A stretch of 64,000 bases of DNA from Anopheles merus (taxonomy: Eukaryota; Arthropoda; Insecta; Diptera; Culicidae): NCBI RefSeq assembly GCF_017562075.2, contig NC_054083.1, positions 9,864,768-9,928,767 on the forward strand, written 5' to 3'. The stretch's first letter is position 1. Each line of letters opens with the position of its first letter. Both the position numbers and the translations under genes were made by a program. Below, piece after piece: positions 33,100-45,340 of the stretch. Below the pieces are notes generated by a model. It was given only the letters and a program-made list of their open reading frames with translations. It was not told the origin of the DNA and did no database searches.

Positions 33100-33104
33100 T
33101 TTTG

Positions 33105-33310
33105 TGTAGAACGCTACTTTGCAAGATGATAATTTTGCAGATAAGTACGCCCGTCATGGGTTCAAATTTCGTATGGACAGTACAGAGCACATACGTAGGA
33201 CTAAATATCCTGCTAAGTATAATCAATAGCTCAATAGGATAATCAAACTCATTAGTGGTATAGGCAGACCTTACCGACAACGGTTTCTGGATCAAGCATA
33301 GGAAAGAAGT
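33105..33310 (+). mobile_element. tRNA-derived SINE, copy 3 (diverged)
   Basis: Plus strand: CCCGTCATGGGTTCAAATTT (B-box region, 33149), CATACGTAGGACTAAATATC (33190), then GGCAGACCTTACCGAC and CGGTTT, ending AGGAAAGAAG, in the same order as copy 1 but with about 25-30% visible differences. The A-box region is poorly preserved. Confidence 0.65.
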
Positions 33311-34199
33311 ACATCACATAGGGCAATACAACAATGTTATAATGCGTAGAGGTTTCTACTTTACAAGTCAGTTAACAGATGCGTTGAAGAGGGTGCATTA
33401 TGAGTAGATTCCGATCTTCGGCTCCAGAACGATATCTCACGCGAGCCAACAGAACGATATGTGCATGTCATCATAAAATACCCACGGCCTCTTTCCTGTA
33501 TCGTTCGAGATGAACGGACGTGTTTACCTGTCTTTAAGCAGCGTATCGTGTATCGTAATAGTTTCATGACGTTCTTTTGCGCTTATAGTTTTTTTTTTGC
33601 GTTCTGATTCATTCCACCTTGCGAGACCGGACAGAAAATAACCCGATGTGCCCACCACGCTTTCTCGATGCCAAGTGTTTCCAGACCAGACTTTCACCAG
33701 ACTCAGCAGCCGAATAGGAGATATAATATAAGAGGATCAATCGGTCACTTAGTGGCACACTACTTGTCAAGTGCAGTATGAGAGGCGTTCTGCAGATGAT
33801 TGCGTGAGCGTCTGGCTTCATTGTTTCATCCTTCAGATAGGAATACGGATTGATTTTTTTAAACGACCTGAGTACAAGATAGTTCGATTGTTGTGGTAAC
33901 TGTTTTTTTGTATTTTCTTTCCTGACAACTTAAAAAGTTAGATAATCACATGATATGTGGTTTTCGTTTAACTTGATTTATACATGTAGCCTTTACATAG
34001 AGTCATGTTCATCATGTTATGTTCTAGCTTAACCTAACGAAAAAGTAAATTATGAACTTTTATTTACATCAAAAAGAGCTCTTAGAAGAAGGAACTCAGA
34101 TTGTTGGGTTTTTTCTTTGATTTGTTGGGTCTTTTCATAGACGTCTTTCAGACGATTTCAGTTAGAGGTTTATTGCCAGTTGTATCATACAATTTTTCG
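33311..34199. other. No gene recognised
   Basis: About 900 bp with short chance frames on the minus strand only. No repeat partner found in the window. Confidence 0.4.
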
Positions 34200-36190
34200 A
34201 GCCTCATCCAGCGTGGGGATTCGACGCAAAAAACGATGTAACCCCAAGACTTTTCGGATCTTTGTGTAACCACTACGTTGTCATACAGGGATGCCGTACG
34301 TTGCCGCTGGTAAGATTATCTGCTTATATACAGCAATTTTGTGTTTTGGACACAGTCGGGAATTACGATTTGGCAAAGGGTAAAGTTTATTCAGTAGTGT
34401 GATCATTCGAGTTGAAAGTTCCTTAATGTGATGGTTATATAGGAGCTTATTATCAATGATGAGACTTAGATATCTCACCTTCTGAAGTCAATGGATTGAT
34501 ATTCCACCCCCAATCAGCTGTGGGTTTCACTAGTTCCTGACTTGGGCGATGGGGGACAATCATGGCTTGTGTCTTGGTATTATTAATTCGGATCTTCTAT
34601 TCGAAAGCATAGTCTTGCAAGATGTCCAAGGATCGTTGCGCACTACGCCTTAGTTCTGCTGGTGCGCTGTCTTTTGATGCAATAGCTGTGTCGTCTGCGA
34701 ACAGAAACAACTCAGTGCCGTTCGGAAGAACAGGGATATCCGCCATAAACAGCAAATATATAAGCGGCCCCAGAATACTGCTTTGTGCTGCACCAGCTGG
34801 AACACGTAGCACTTCAGAGACATGAGACACCTGAAAGGTGCGCTGATGCAAATAATTCTTGGTCATCTTAGTCAGGTATAATGGAAGTTGGTACTGAAGG
34901 AGCTTGTGGATGAGCTCATCATGCCATACGTTGCGGAATGCCTTATCTACATCTAGCATCACGATTGTAGTGGATTTTGAGGTTCGCTTGTTCTCTAATA
35001 AAGCATTTTGTAGGTGGACTAGTTGATGGATTTTGGTGGATTTTGGGAAAATATTTAGTTCACTGCAACCATTGAATATATTCATCAGTAATGTCAGAGC
35101 TCGGCTATTCAGATGGTTAAGGCAGATGTTCGAAATGCCATCAAAGCCTAGAGATTTCATGTTCTGACGGCGTTTGACGGCGGCTTCAATCCCTGTGACT
35201 GTAACACGTTTTTCAGGTGGTACGTTATCAATCGCAGTGTTGGATGCAAAGACATCACCATCATGGGGACTTCTGATCGAGAGTTCAATACGATGAGCCG
35301 CAGCAAATTGTTCAGCAAGAGCGTTGATCTTTTCAATAGGGATAATAAGCAGTTTTTCCGAAGCGGCGCATTTTATAGTAATATCGGACGAGATTTTTCC
35401 TTTAATAATTTTGCCATCTCCCAAAAGGCAGGTGAATGTGCTGGGAGTTACTCAACTTTCCTTGCAAAGTTTTTGTGGCGGATTATAGCGACACGGTCTG
35501 ACATGATGTGCGAAAGCATAGTCGCTTGTTGTCTTAAATGCTGGTCTCCACTTTTTTGGAATTGACGTCGAAGTGTATTTTGACGTTGGTTCAGTTGATG
35601 AGTATGATCATCCTGGGTGATGAGCTCTCCACGTACTCTGATATTAGAAACACCAGTGGCAGGCTAACAGTGTTGGGGGCCCTAAGCAGTAAGATCAGTT
35701 GAGTCCGTCTTTACATGGTTACCGAGGGGTACTCAGCACCCATCTTGTAAAATATAACATTTTAACCTAACTTTTATTGCTGCCGGAGAGAGGGTGGGTG
35801 GATGGTGGACAGGGTTGTCTAACACGGTTGGTTCGACGAGGGCAGGTTTGATCATCAGCCCGGTGAGGGCCCGCGCAGTTAGAATTTTTCAATGATTCCT
35901 GTTGATCTTTGGTTGGACAGATGTCAGTGATGTGCTGACCTGCACATAGAGCACATGTTGTATTGATGTTGCCGCGTACCGTGACCGAAGTCCTGGCATC
36001 GGTGACACTGCGTTGGACCCTTTTTTGAATGGACGGTGTTATTTGGCATCATGGGTGAAAAATTTACCTTGCGCTCATGCAGGTTTTTTATAACAACGTC
36101 TTCGAACACGCGATGATTGAAGTACCATTTCCGCTGAGCCGAAATGTCGGACCTCATGATAGAAGCTCCGGTCGAAGCTCAGTAACGGAT
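34200..36190 (-). pseudogene. Jockey-like LINE remnant with ORF1 zinc knuckle and ORF2 RT
   Basis: Minus strand. ORF1 part (36157-35880): a basic region followed by CHRCQDFGHG and CSMCRSAHH, the CCHC-type knuckles of Jockey ORF1. ORF2 part (35424-34597): MKSLGFDGISNICL before the RT, a VMLDVDKAFRNVWH box, LRVPAGAAQSSILGPLIYLL and the catalytic FLFADDT. The C-terminus (34478-34281) has MRYLSLIIDNKL and AATYGIPV. The stretch between PKSTKI and HQLVHLQNAL is too short, so RT motifs such as the YRPISLL block are deleted. The endonuclease is absent or unreadable. Dead copy. Confidence 0.8.
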
Positions 36191-36811
36191 AGTGTTTTCA
36201 CAAAAATTGGTTTGTAAGTTGGTCCAGGGGACGTACTTACATTTCGACCTGCCAATGGAGCGGTAGGTACTGCAGGTGGATTGACCGACAGGCGGGTGGA
36301 TGTTTTATCGGTAGACATTCGAATGGAGTCATGTTTCTTCCGACGAGTTACTACAGTAAATTCATTACTGAACTGTACCCGTTAGCTCTTTATTTCGTTC
36401 TGTCGTAAAGGCGGTGCCCTTACCCCATTAGCGCGTTACCTCTCTTACACATACTATTGCAGTTCATCCTTAGTTTATACTTCAGTCTAATTCTCAATCT
36501 TACAACACTTCGAACTTCGGCTTGATCCATGGTATCAGAGGTGCAGGTTTCAATGACGCTCTTGTTGTTTTCTGGCAGGCCAACTGCCATCCTCTTGTTT
36601 ACGGCAACCAATGCACGGAGCATATCTATTCTTCGGAGTCCGATTCACCTAAGTCATCTCTTACATGTTTCGTATGTTACCCTTCCCCGACATAATCGAA
36701 GTAGAGGTAAAAAAATCGAGATCAAACAAAACGAGATCAAACCGGTTTTGTAAGCGATTTTTTCGGGAGCACAGAAAATACGGTGCTTACCCGTCAAAGG
36801 CCACTTGATCT
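36191..36811. other. Unassigned interval
   Basis: No coding match. It includes a CTTACAACA (36502) and TGGTATCAGAGG (36530) resembling an LTR end plus an initiator-tRNA primer site, but spacing and context are poor. Confidence 0.35.
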
Positions 36812-37164
36812 ATGTGTGTGTTATAGCCTAAATTAGAGCATGTACTCTATCCACCACCTAACTGTATTTAAAGCTAATAAATTTAACTATATACCAAAAT
36901 AATTGAACTTATATTAGACCTTTCCCAGACGTGCCGCTATTGGACTCGATTATTTAATATTTATTTATTATTAATTCATAGCAGGATGTTCTCTTTTGCA
37001 TATAGATGACTCTGGCCGTACGGAACTCGAACCTTTATGTGTATCTCGTCATTAAAGTTCTTTATCAGCTTTCCCTAGAGCATTTCCTGCTTTCCGTAGT
37101 GGTTGAACTAAAGCGACTAAAAATATTAAAATTGTTACATTTCTTAAACCGAAAAATCTTCACA
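36812..37164 (+). mobile_element. Probable 5' LTR of a gypsy-like retrotransposon
   Basis: The right edge is supported: it ends CTTCACA, followed after two bases by a primer-binding site. An AATAAA lies near 36876 in an AT-rich tract. The left edge is only a guess at a TGTGTGTTATAG near 36814. No matching 3' LTR lies within the window. Confidence 0.5.
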
Positions 37165-37166
37165 TT

Positions 37167-37184
37167 TGGTGTCAGAAGTGGGAT
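37167..37184 (+). promoter_or_regulatory. Reverse-transcription primer-binding site (tRNA-Leu type)
   Basis: TGGTGTCAGAAGTGGGAT is complementary to a tRNA 3' end of the form ATCCCACTTCTGACACCA, as used by several gypsy-type elements with a tRNA-Leu primer. It sits 2 bp past the putative LTR end. Confidence 0.7.
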
Positions 37185-38699
37185 GAACATTCAGACAAGA
37201 GTGGTTTTACGTGTAGCTTGTGGGATGAAAATCCAGAAAAGAATGATTTAACCCTAGTTTGTGGGATGTAAATCAAAAAAGTACGTTGAGTGTATTGATC
37301 GAAGAATATCAATTAAAGTGAGGGAAAAGTGATCCCGTGACTAATTGTTTGGTGATCAGAGTTAAACTCAACTTTCTGTTCAATGGAGTGTAAGTCAATT
37401 GAAGTGAAGGAAAAGTGATCATATGACCAATTGACTTAGCTCAATTTGGCTGTTTGTAAAGTGAGCGAAATCAATGAAAGTAAATTAAAGTGTTCCTGTG
37501 ACCGATTGATTTTCGCGAAACGAGTTGATGTGGTGATCAAAAATAGATGAGCTGGAACAGCGCATTCTGTGTAAAGAATTCACGAAGACTGGCATTGCGA
37601 AAAGATGCCAGCATAAAGGGTTACTCTCAACGGGAACAATAGAAAAAATGATGAAAATGAAAAAAAAAAATGGTTAGATTAATTGCAGGAAGTGGATACA
37701 TTTCCAGCTCAGATGTTTCTGCAATGGATCAATTAGTTCGGTGCTCTTTGCAATGCACTGGTAGCAGAATTCGATGAAAAAGTGCGTCCGATGGACATTC
37801 ATCGTCAAATTGCATCACGGCGACGAAAAAAGGGGAATCTGGTTTGGATTTCTTTTACTCTATGTAGCGAATTGCACAACAGCTTAGCCTTGACGAATAA
37901 AGTGTGTGAGAGTACATCGTTGATTGTACCGCGGAGAGCGAAGCACAACGCGCCACGACAGGCAAAGAGAGCAAAGTTTTCAGGCGAGGGAAATGTAGAA
38001 ACAGGGAGAAAGGGGTTCGGTCGAATTCGTGTAGTCCGCCATAGTAGAATGCCATGTTGCGCACCCGCCTTTCTGCCTGTATCTCGTTGTTTATGTTGAA
38101 TACTGTAAAACATTGAAATTAAGCAGTGCAAGTTACTTATACATGAAAAATGATGAAAGATTAATGCAGCTTTATTTCAATGTGCACTACACTTCAGCAC
38201 TTGAAAATAGGACCGATGCCGTAATAATGTGAATTTAAATAAATAACACTTCAACACTTCACTTTCAAATTACATCGGGGGCCCGGGACTTAAGTTAAAA
38301 CGCGCGCGGTTTCACAATGCGAAGGCTTGAACTGTACTGACGATTTTGTGCGGTAGCAAGAAAGGGAGCGCACGAGGAACACTCGCTGAACTAGTGCGAG
38401 CGAGTTACCTACACCAGCATGCCGCTGCGAGAAAACCAAACTGAACGCACACGTTCACACATGTGTAATTGTGTGAGTGCAAAAACTGTGTAGAAACCAA
38501 AACACGCTCGTGCTTCCGCGTAATTCCGCGTATTTCCAACTGTCTCCCCCTGCTTCATCATGTCCCTCGCCTGAAAGTCGTACACTTTTTCACTTTCTTT
38601 GCTACGCTTTGCGCAGAAACCAACACGTGCGGTGAAATCGACATAGCAAGAGCGCATGGTTATTGACAGCGTCGATAGTGTATTAAAGTTTCGATTTAA
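37185..38699. other. gypsy-like leader region and foreign insert
   Basis: 37290-37530 holds three loose repeats of a GTGATC-TGA-CAATTG pattern, likely the retroelement's untranslated leader. No gag domain was recognised. From about 37780 the sequence looks unrelated to a gypsy gag; a GGGGGCCCGGGACT at 38276 could be another primer site. Probably a further insertion. Confidence 0.4.
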
Positions 38700-39475
38700 A
38701 AGGCACATTGCAGGATTTAGGGTGTGTACAACAAAGGATGGAAGCGGTTGAAAACTATGTTGGGGAATTCTATCGACTTTCGGAAGCTGAATACAATGCT
38801 TCTAAAGATGGGTTTCCAGTTCCATTGTTAGAGAAAGATTTAGAAAAACTTCAGAGTGCAAAGGTAAAGGTACCATTATGGATTTTAAGAACGGATTTTT
38901 TCATGTACTGATGTAGGAAGCTAGCCGCAAGTATACCGCATTCGTTACAAAATTGGGGTTATTTGAATTTAATCGTGTGCCATTTGAACTGTGCAACTCG
39001 CCAGCGGTGTTCATAAGGTTTGTGATTTATGCTTTTCAGATTTTGTGAGAAAAAATGTGTTGCATGTTTACATGGACGGTATTGTAGTTGTGGTAGTACG
39101 ACTGAAGAGTGTTTATAAAAAATGGGGAAAGTGTTTGAAGTAGCTGCTCAAAATTGGTTAAAATATAGTAAACGACATGTCGTTTCCATCAAACATCGAT
39201 TTAGTTTTTGGGACATCGCATTGTAAACGGATTGATTTGACCTGGGCAAGAAAAAGTGAGTACAGTGAAATTTTTTCCTAAACCAAAGAAGGTAAGGGCA
39301 GTACACGCGTTTATGGGTTTATCAGGATTTTTCAGAAATTTTATGAAATGATATTCTATTATGGCGCAGCCTCTTATGGACTTGCTGCTGTAGATTTTAA
39401 GGAAGTAGATTTTAAAATGGCTGGTATAGAAATCAAAGCCTTTTTTGTTCTCGAAGGAAAAATATTACATAAGAC
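38700..39475 (+). pseudogene. Ty3/gypsy pol remnant (RT to early RNase H)
   Basis: In changing frames: MDFKNGFFHV (38880), SRKYTAFVT...GLFEFNRVPFELCNSPAVF (38925-39015), a degenerate catalytic region HVYMD (39067), then FFPKPKKVRAVHAFMGLSGFFRNF (39272-39345) and IMAQPLMDLL, the connection region before RNase H. The YMDD box is followed at once by a frameshift. Stops are frequent. It presumably belongs to the same element as the LTR and primer site at 36.8-37.2 kb, with gag and protease deleted or replaced. Confidence 0.75.
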
Positions 39476-39499
39476 ACCTGGATGATCATCCCCGGTAGT

Positions 39500-41844
39500 G
39501 TTATTACTCACTAAAACCCCTCCATGTCTTCAACCGTCCCCGTGTGGTTCACCCGTAGGGTATGAATTTCACATGGGCGGTAGATGTCTAGCATCTCGGC
39601 AACGAATGGCTTCCGACAGTGGGGATTAGCCTCGTTTAGCCCTCTACGATGAATCTACGTCGTTACTCGTCGTCGCTGTCGTCGCTCTGTAAGGTAAGTC
39701 GAACTCTGCCGAGCAATTCACGTCGTTCTCCTCGGGCGATGACATCTTCAATGTTGTTGTCGAATCATTACCCTCCTGTCTGTTGTATCATACTCCTATT
39801 AAATCTGTTAGCATACATAACTTCGACGATTCTCCGGTGTTAACTCTTTGTCGACATGGTGTTGTAGTCTGATGAGTACTTCTTGATGACGATCACAATG
39901 GAAGATCGTATGCTCGGCGGTTTCTGGTTCTTCGAATGCATCGCATAGCGGTGATCCTGTAAGCTGCATCCGGTGTAGTTGGTGGGCGTAGAATCCATGG
40001 CTAGAAAGAAATTGAGAATGATAAAAGTCTACATATCCAAACCTTCTACTTATCCATCTTTTGACGTCGGATATGAGGCGGTATGTCCATCGACCGTGTA
40101 CCCTCTCTTTCGATTCTCGTTCCATATTTGTGACACGTTCCATGTTACGTGCAACCGTTCCTGCGATGTTCTCTGCTCGTTTCCGATGATAGGTCCTGGA
40201 GTCCGCGACGAATGTATTATGTGTCCACTTACTGTGATGGCCCCGTGTTATACTCTCTGATGAGAATTGATCATGATGAACTCAGTCTAAGTCGGGGCGA
40301 TTTTCAATCCGTTGTCGGTCATCCATCTGTCGATGATGCGTATCTGTGCTGAAACGAGAATTTCAATATCATCTACAGAATTACCTTCCACCAGCAACAC
40401 AATATCATCCGCGTAGCTGACAATCCGTGCACCTTCAACCATTGTAGGTTCCAAAGTGTCGGACCCAGTACCAATCCTTGGGGTACACCCGATGTGACTG
40501 CAAATTCTGCCGGTCCATCTGTTGTATCGTACACAAGTATAAGATTCCTGAAAAAGTCACTTATCATTTCATGCAAGTACTTAGGAGTGTTAATCCGGTG
40601 AAGTGCACTTGCAATCGCAAGCCATGATGCGCTGTTAAATGCATTGGTAACGTCCAGTGTTACAACTGCGCAATACAGTCCACTGAACCTGTAACTTGAT
40701 CGAGCCTCCGATACTATGTCCACTACCCTTTGAATTGCATCAACTGTTGATCGTCGACTTCTGAACCCGAATTGATCGTCAGATAGTCCGTTGACCTCCT
40801 CGATATGTGCATCCAGACGTTGCACTATGATGCGTTCTAAACCTTTACTCGCCCCGTCAAGTAAACAAATGGGGCGAACAGATCCCGGTTCCCATGGTGG
40901 TTTGTTCGGCTTTGGTATTAACACCAACCTTTTCCTCTCGTCGGGAAATTTTCCATCTTCCAGACATCGCTGGTACACAATACGAATTGTGACCTCTGTC
41001 TCGAAAGCGGCTTGCGTCATCACTTGAAACTTTGTACTCCATGCCTTTATTGGACCGGAGAAATTCCGCACGTTTTGTGTCTCAAGATCTTTAAAGCTTT
41101 TAGGTTAGAGTTTTACTTTATTATTTTTTATATACGAATCTGAACCGGCTGATGGTTGCGAAAGAAGTGGCCGAGCGATTGGCGCATCCGATCGTTGCTT
41201 CCTCATTCGTCGTGCATTAAACTAATCTAATTCTAATCTAATACACATACAACTACGCTCTGCCAAATTACTCTAATTCACAAAGTGATGTCCACTTCAG
41301 GTGGTAAATATGAGAGCGGCATTTAGATTGCGGCATCTGATGTACAGATGGCACTGATCACCACAATCTATTCGTATCACAAGATGATCTGAGTTCATAA
41401 AACTAGTTAATTCATCTCTCCTCGTCGTTTTTGGACTTCATCTCTGTCGCCATGTTGGTTGTTCCAATTTATTGACTATTCATTGAAGTCCCCACCTATT
41501 ATAAATTTGTGGATACTGATTACAGCTAAGACCGTGTTATCCAACATGTTCTATAACTCTTCCAGACTGAATCTTGGTGGTGTGTAAACGCTGACAACAC
41601 GCATGTCACCTATGTCTACAACCATAATTCCCTTCAAAGCCTTATTGACTACTCTTACTGGTAAGTTCCCATTAACTACTACTCCTGCCGTATTGTCGTC
41701 ATTGCGCAATACTTTGACATTGGTTGTCCAAAGATAAGGATATGATATCAACACCAAATCGACAGATTCCTCCCGTATCGTTTGCCACATTAACTGAAAT
41801 GTGGCATATCCGTGGTTCTGATTATGTTGTAATAATCTAACCAT
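39500..41844 (-). pseudogene. R1-clade LINE ORF2 (endonuclease-RT), decayed
   Basis: Minus strand. The endonuclease start (41844-41551) has LLQHNQNHGYATFQLMWQ, VDLVLISYPYL and VVSVYTPPRFS, then a degenerate GGDFNE near 41485. The RT (41071-40373) has LVLIPKPNKPPWEPGSVRPI, CLLDGASKGLERII, SDDQFGFRSRRSTVDAIQ, VTLDVTNAFNSASW and SGVPQGLVLGPTLWN; the YADDIVLLVEG box follows after a frameshift (about 40425). The C-terminus (40143-39808) has the Cys/His-rich PETAEHTIFHC block. The stretch 41100-41480 lacks endonuclease core motifs, so part is deleted or scrambled. R1-clade elements encode this EN-RT-zinc finger order; insertion specificity is not evident here. Confidence 0.85.
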
Positions 41845-41865
41845 TATGACCTTGTAGATGGCCTA

Positions 41866-42800
41866 CTAGGGCACATATAGCTGCCCGTTGTGTGAGGGTT
41901 GGGTGTTGCCCTCGTTCCGCAATCCACACACATAATAGCATTGGTACAGGCGTCTTTCTTGTGTCAACTCATACCGCATTTCCTTCCAGCACAGTTTGCT
42001 TCTGTCTGGTTTCCTACAATTATAGCTAGTGTGGCCAATCTTCCAACACTTGTAGCACATTGCCTCCTCCATAACTTCACGGATTTGGCACATCGACCAT
42101 CCAACCTTCAGCTTTCCCAAATTAAGGAAGTTTTGAAAGTCGGTCAGCGATACGTTGATCCGTGCCCATTGCCAGGGATGTAACATACCCGTCGGACCTC
42201 AAAGATATTCTCTCCAACTGTTTTCAAAGCATCGTTCTGCTTCATCTCCTTGATCAATTTCGCTAGCTCTTCGAAAGTGCAGTCCGATATAAGCAGAGTC
42301 TCAGGACGCTTCCTGGGCTTGTTCTACTTCTTATTCTTCTTCTTACTTTTCCTTCTCCTCTTATTATTCTGTCCATTTCTCGGACTTAGAATATTTTCCA
42401 TCGTTTCCCGCAAGGGGGTCATTCTCGGTAATTGTTGTTGTTGCTGCAATCTTTGCAACTCACTTGAACCAGGCTGTAGCTCTAGTTCACTATCTGGTGG
42501 TATTCTACCGTTTCGTGTTTGCGGCCTGAATCCATCGTTATTATCGAGTGACGTTGGCGTTTGACGATCGTGGACCTGCTGCATGCGACTAACCGCCTTA
42601 AACCTTCTAAACACGGACATTACCTCGTCAAGGAAGTCCATCATCACCGTAACTAGGGTAAAGTTAGATGACTCATCATCGAGTAGACTTATTCCAAATC
42701 TCATCGCCTCCATCCTATTTCGCAGATCCATGAACGCTTGATCAGGATCTTTCTTACTTTCCCTCCTCCCCTTCTTAGTCTTCTTAATTTTTGGATTCAT
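41866..42800 (-). pseudogene. R1-clade LINE ORF1 (CCHC nucleic-acid-binding protein), decayed
   Basis: From ATG 42800 on the minus strand: a Lys-rich N-terminus, an acidic/Gln-rich middle (poly-Gln at about 42440), a strongly basic KRRRKSKKKNKK stretch, then a stop and frameshift zone. A second open piece (42186-41866) carries LGKLKVGWSMCQIREV and the knuckle CYKCWKIGHTSYNC. This order matches R1-type ORF1 proteins, which normally carry three knuckles. The second and third are not intact. It lies directly upstream of the ORF2 relic, separated by about 20 bp. Confidence 0.75.
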
Positions 42801-43024
42801 TCACTCTATTGGGCTCCAACTTTAACCCGCTATCCTCTGTTCATGCAGTCTCCTATTGGTTCCGTGTGTGACTAAGAAACAGGGAGTTCCACGCGTGGGT
42901 TGGCCCGCGTCCTTATGGGGCGACGGGCTCAGAGCCGAACCGGAGCAAAGTGTGACTGCCCGGTACCGCGTGGAGGTGGTGGTCGGACTTTGCCGGGCAA
43001 AATCGAAGCCTTTAATGGTTTGAA

Positions 43025-44040
43025 AAGTGCGTTTATTTGTTTATTTGTTTATTTGAATTTAATATATCTGCCACAAGGGCCAGATATATGTAACTTAATA
43101 TCTAAATTAACTAGACTTAAACTTAAAAACACACGAAACACAAACTTATAATAGGTTTACATTATACAATAAGCTTTTAGCAGATTAGACACAAAACAAT
43201 AAAGGACTAATAAGGACTAGGAAAGAAAGAGTCGAAAGACTGGATGAAGAGCTGGCGGAAGGATTGAAGAGGATTGTGGAAGTCAAAGGAAGATGAAACG
43301 TTATTGAAAGATAGGAAGCACTGCAGTAAGGGATCACTTGCAGCACCATACACCATTTGTCTGGCGGGAAAGAGGAATTTCAAAAACGCTGGATAAATGA
43401 TCTGCGAAAAGTTTACAAATATCCTCTGGGCCATCCGCCTGCACATCGCTGAGGAACAGATGTGAAGGAAGGCCACTGTTTTGTCTAATCGAATATAGCG
43501 CCAGAATGAGCGAGAATGGTATAGGTACTGCGATTGAAGCCGAGCAACATAAGAACTATGACGAAATCTAGTATAAGATCTGAAAGCAGATGAGGCACAT
43601 TTCTATAACCTTAACGAATACAGTGAGTGGTTAGAGCGTAGCGCACGAGTAGCGCGATTGCGATTCCTGCTGAGTAGCCGTATCGTGCGGTTGGACCATG
43701 CAGGGTTAGGAGGAGGTCTGAAGGAAGGGGAACAGGCATTAAGGGAAGAAATGAACATCGAATTGAACTGAGTAACTGCCTCATCGATGCACATTGATAC
43801 AGAAAGGACCAGTCAGTGGCGGATCATACACGAAGTTCAAATTTTCGTTGCGCAAGACAGTAGAAGCTGAGACACCCGTTGATATACACATGGCGAGTTC
43901 GAACGGCGGGTGATGCGAGTCTATGTTAACAAGTGGATTCACCACCACACTAACGGTATATAATGGATAAGGCGTACTACTTAACAAAATATGATCAAGT
44001 GAACAAGTGCAATGGTCGACAGTGGGCAGCTGCCAGGATG
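43025..44040 (-). pseudogene. CR1-like LINE remnant, internally deleted
   Basis: Minus strand. It begins inside the endonuclease with VVVNPLVNIDSHHPPFELAM (about 43950-43890), passes through a degenerate FRPPPNPAWSNRTIRLLSRN region (43720), then jumps to the C-terminal block MAFLHICSSAMCRRMAQ...FLFPARQMVYGA (43476-43360). The whole RT core is deleted. The 3' end is (AAATAAAC)n, seen as TTTATTTG repeats at 43030-43052, the terminal-repeat type of CR1 elements. It abuts the 5' end of the R1-clade relic. Confidence 0.75.
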
Positions 44041-45105
44041 AAAACTCAAAATGTATTCATCATTTTTATTTAATCTGAGAAAAGCATTGTAATCTACAAC
44101 ATCAAACAAAGAAAAAACCGAGATTTCAATCCGCTAGTTGTATAAGTTATTACGATGGAGACTCCTAAAGTCTTAAATCTTGAAAAAACTCATCATAACA
44201 GCTATATTTTTTACCTTCTCCTAACCATTGTATCTTTAAAAAAATCAACAAAATTTTAAAAATGAATATGTTTTGGCGAGGAAAGGTTAATCTATTCCAA
44301 ACAAAAATAGTTAGTATATGAAAATATGTCAATTACTTTAACAGTTACAGGGTAAAGTGTGCATTACTTCCTCTAAATTGTATCAATCATGTATCTTTGA
44401 CATAATGTCAAATTTAAACAGCGTAAAACATCATGGTATTTTGTATACCTCGTTAAAGCTTTAAATCTAAACAAAAGATCTGAATTTGACAGATATTGCC
44501 ATTTAAATGACAGTATAAAAAAAACAATAAAACAAAGCGTTTTATGGTGAATGCTGACTACTAACCGTATATTTGGGATGCTTAGGGTAGTTTTTGATGG
44601 AATTTGACCATCGAATATGAAGGTCAATGGTCAATGACGTGATGATTGATTATCGATAGATCGGAATGTTGCTAGTAAACCAAATGTATCATGTAAGCAT
44701 TATTTTATTACAGTCAGGGTACGTAATATATTATGTATAATCCCGTATTTTCGTTACGCAGCCAAAGAAGAACATGTAAAGAATATAAGGATATTCTCAA
44801 AATAATCATAATATTTGCCACGTAATCATAAAATATTCATATTTTATTTTATTTAGATTTTACAATTAAATTTAAAAATAATGTACCTAAGAAATAATGT
44901 ATTATAGAACAATTACTTTTATCCCGCTTTTTGTTCTACGGTGCTCACTGTGCATTGGAGTTGTATGAACTATTGAGTTGACAAAAATTAATTGCATCGA
45001 ACAAATCTATAAAAGGTGAGTTGCACGGTAAGGAGTTGTGTGGTTGGAAATTCACAAACGGAAACATCGAGCTATCAACCCTTATCCACTGCAAAGTAGT
45101 GCTGG
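44041..45105. other. AT-rich, no gene recognised
   Basis: About 1 kb, very AT-rich, no coding similarity and no repeat partner noticed. Confidence 0.45.
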
Positions 45106-45290
45106 GTAATCCGGAGCGGAGTCATGGATCATCTCCGACTCCGTATCATAACTGGATTCGACTTCGGATCAGTCCGGATCAGTCCGTGGAAGTCAGGATC
45201 GGTCCGGATCAATCCGGATAATTCAGGAACAGTGCGGATCAGATAAATGATCAGTCCGGGTAACTCCGGATCATTCCGAATGAGTCTGCG
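45106..45290. repeat. TCCGGATCAG-type minisatellite next to a TAGTGCTGGGTAA terminus
   Basis: Starts TAGTGCTGGGTAATCCGGAG, like the hAT-like MITE ends at 24.2 and 61.1 kb, and runs into repeated TCCGGATCAG and CGGATCAATC words of about 10 bp. Probably the end of a non-autonomous element with an expanded internal repeat. Confidence 0.6.
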
Positions 45291-45340
45291 GGAACTCTCT
45301 TCACACAGTGCGCTTTCTGAACACATTGTATGCAGACTTA

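Noticed and set aside
36503..36545. LTR end plus TGGTATCAGAGG primer site of a copia element
   Set aside because: About 20 bp separates the putative LTR end from the primer site, no gag follows, and no second LTR was seen.
37782..38131. Overlapping 105- and 108-codon ORFs on opposite strands
   Set aside because: No motifs on either strand; located in unassigned sequence within a gypsy-like relic.
42250..42564. Plus-strand hydrophobic ORF resembling a membrane segment
   Set aside because: Shadow of the Lys-rich R1-clade ORF1 on the minus strand (Lys codons read in reverse give Phe/Leu).
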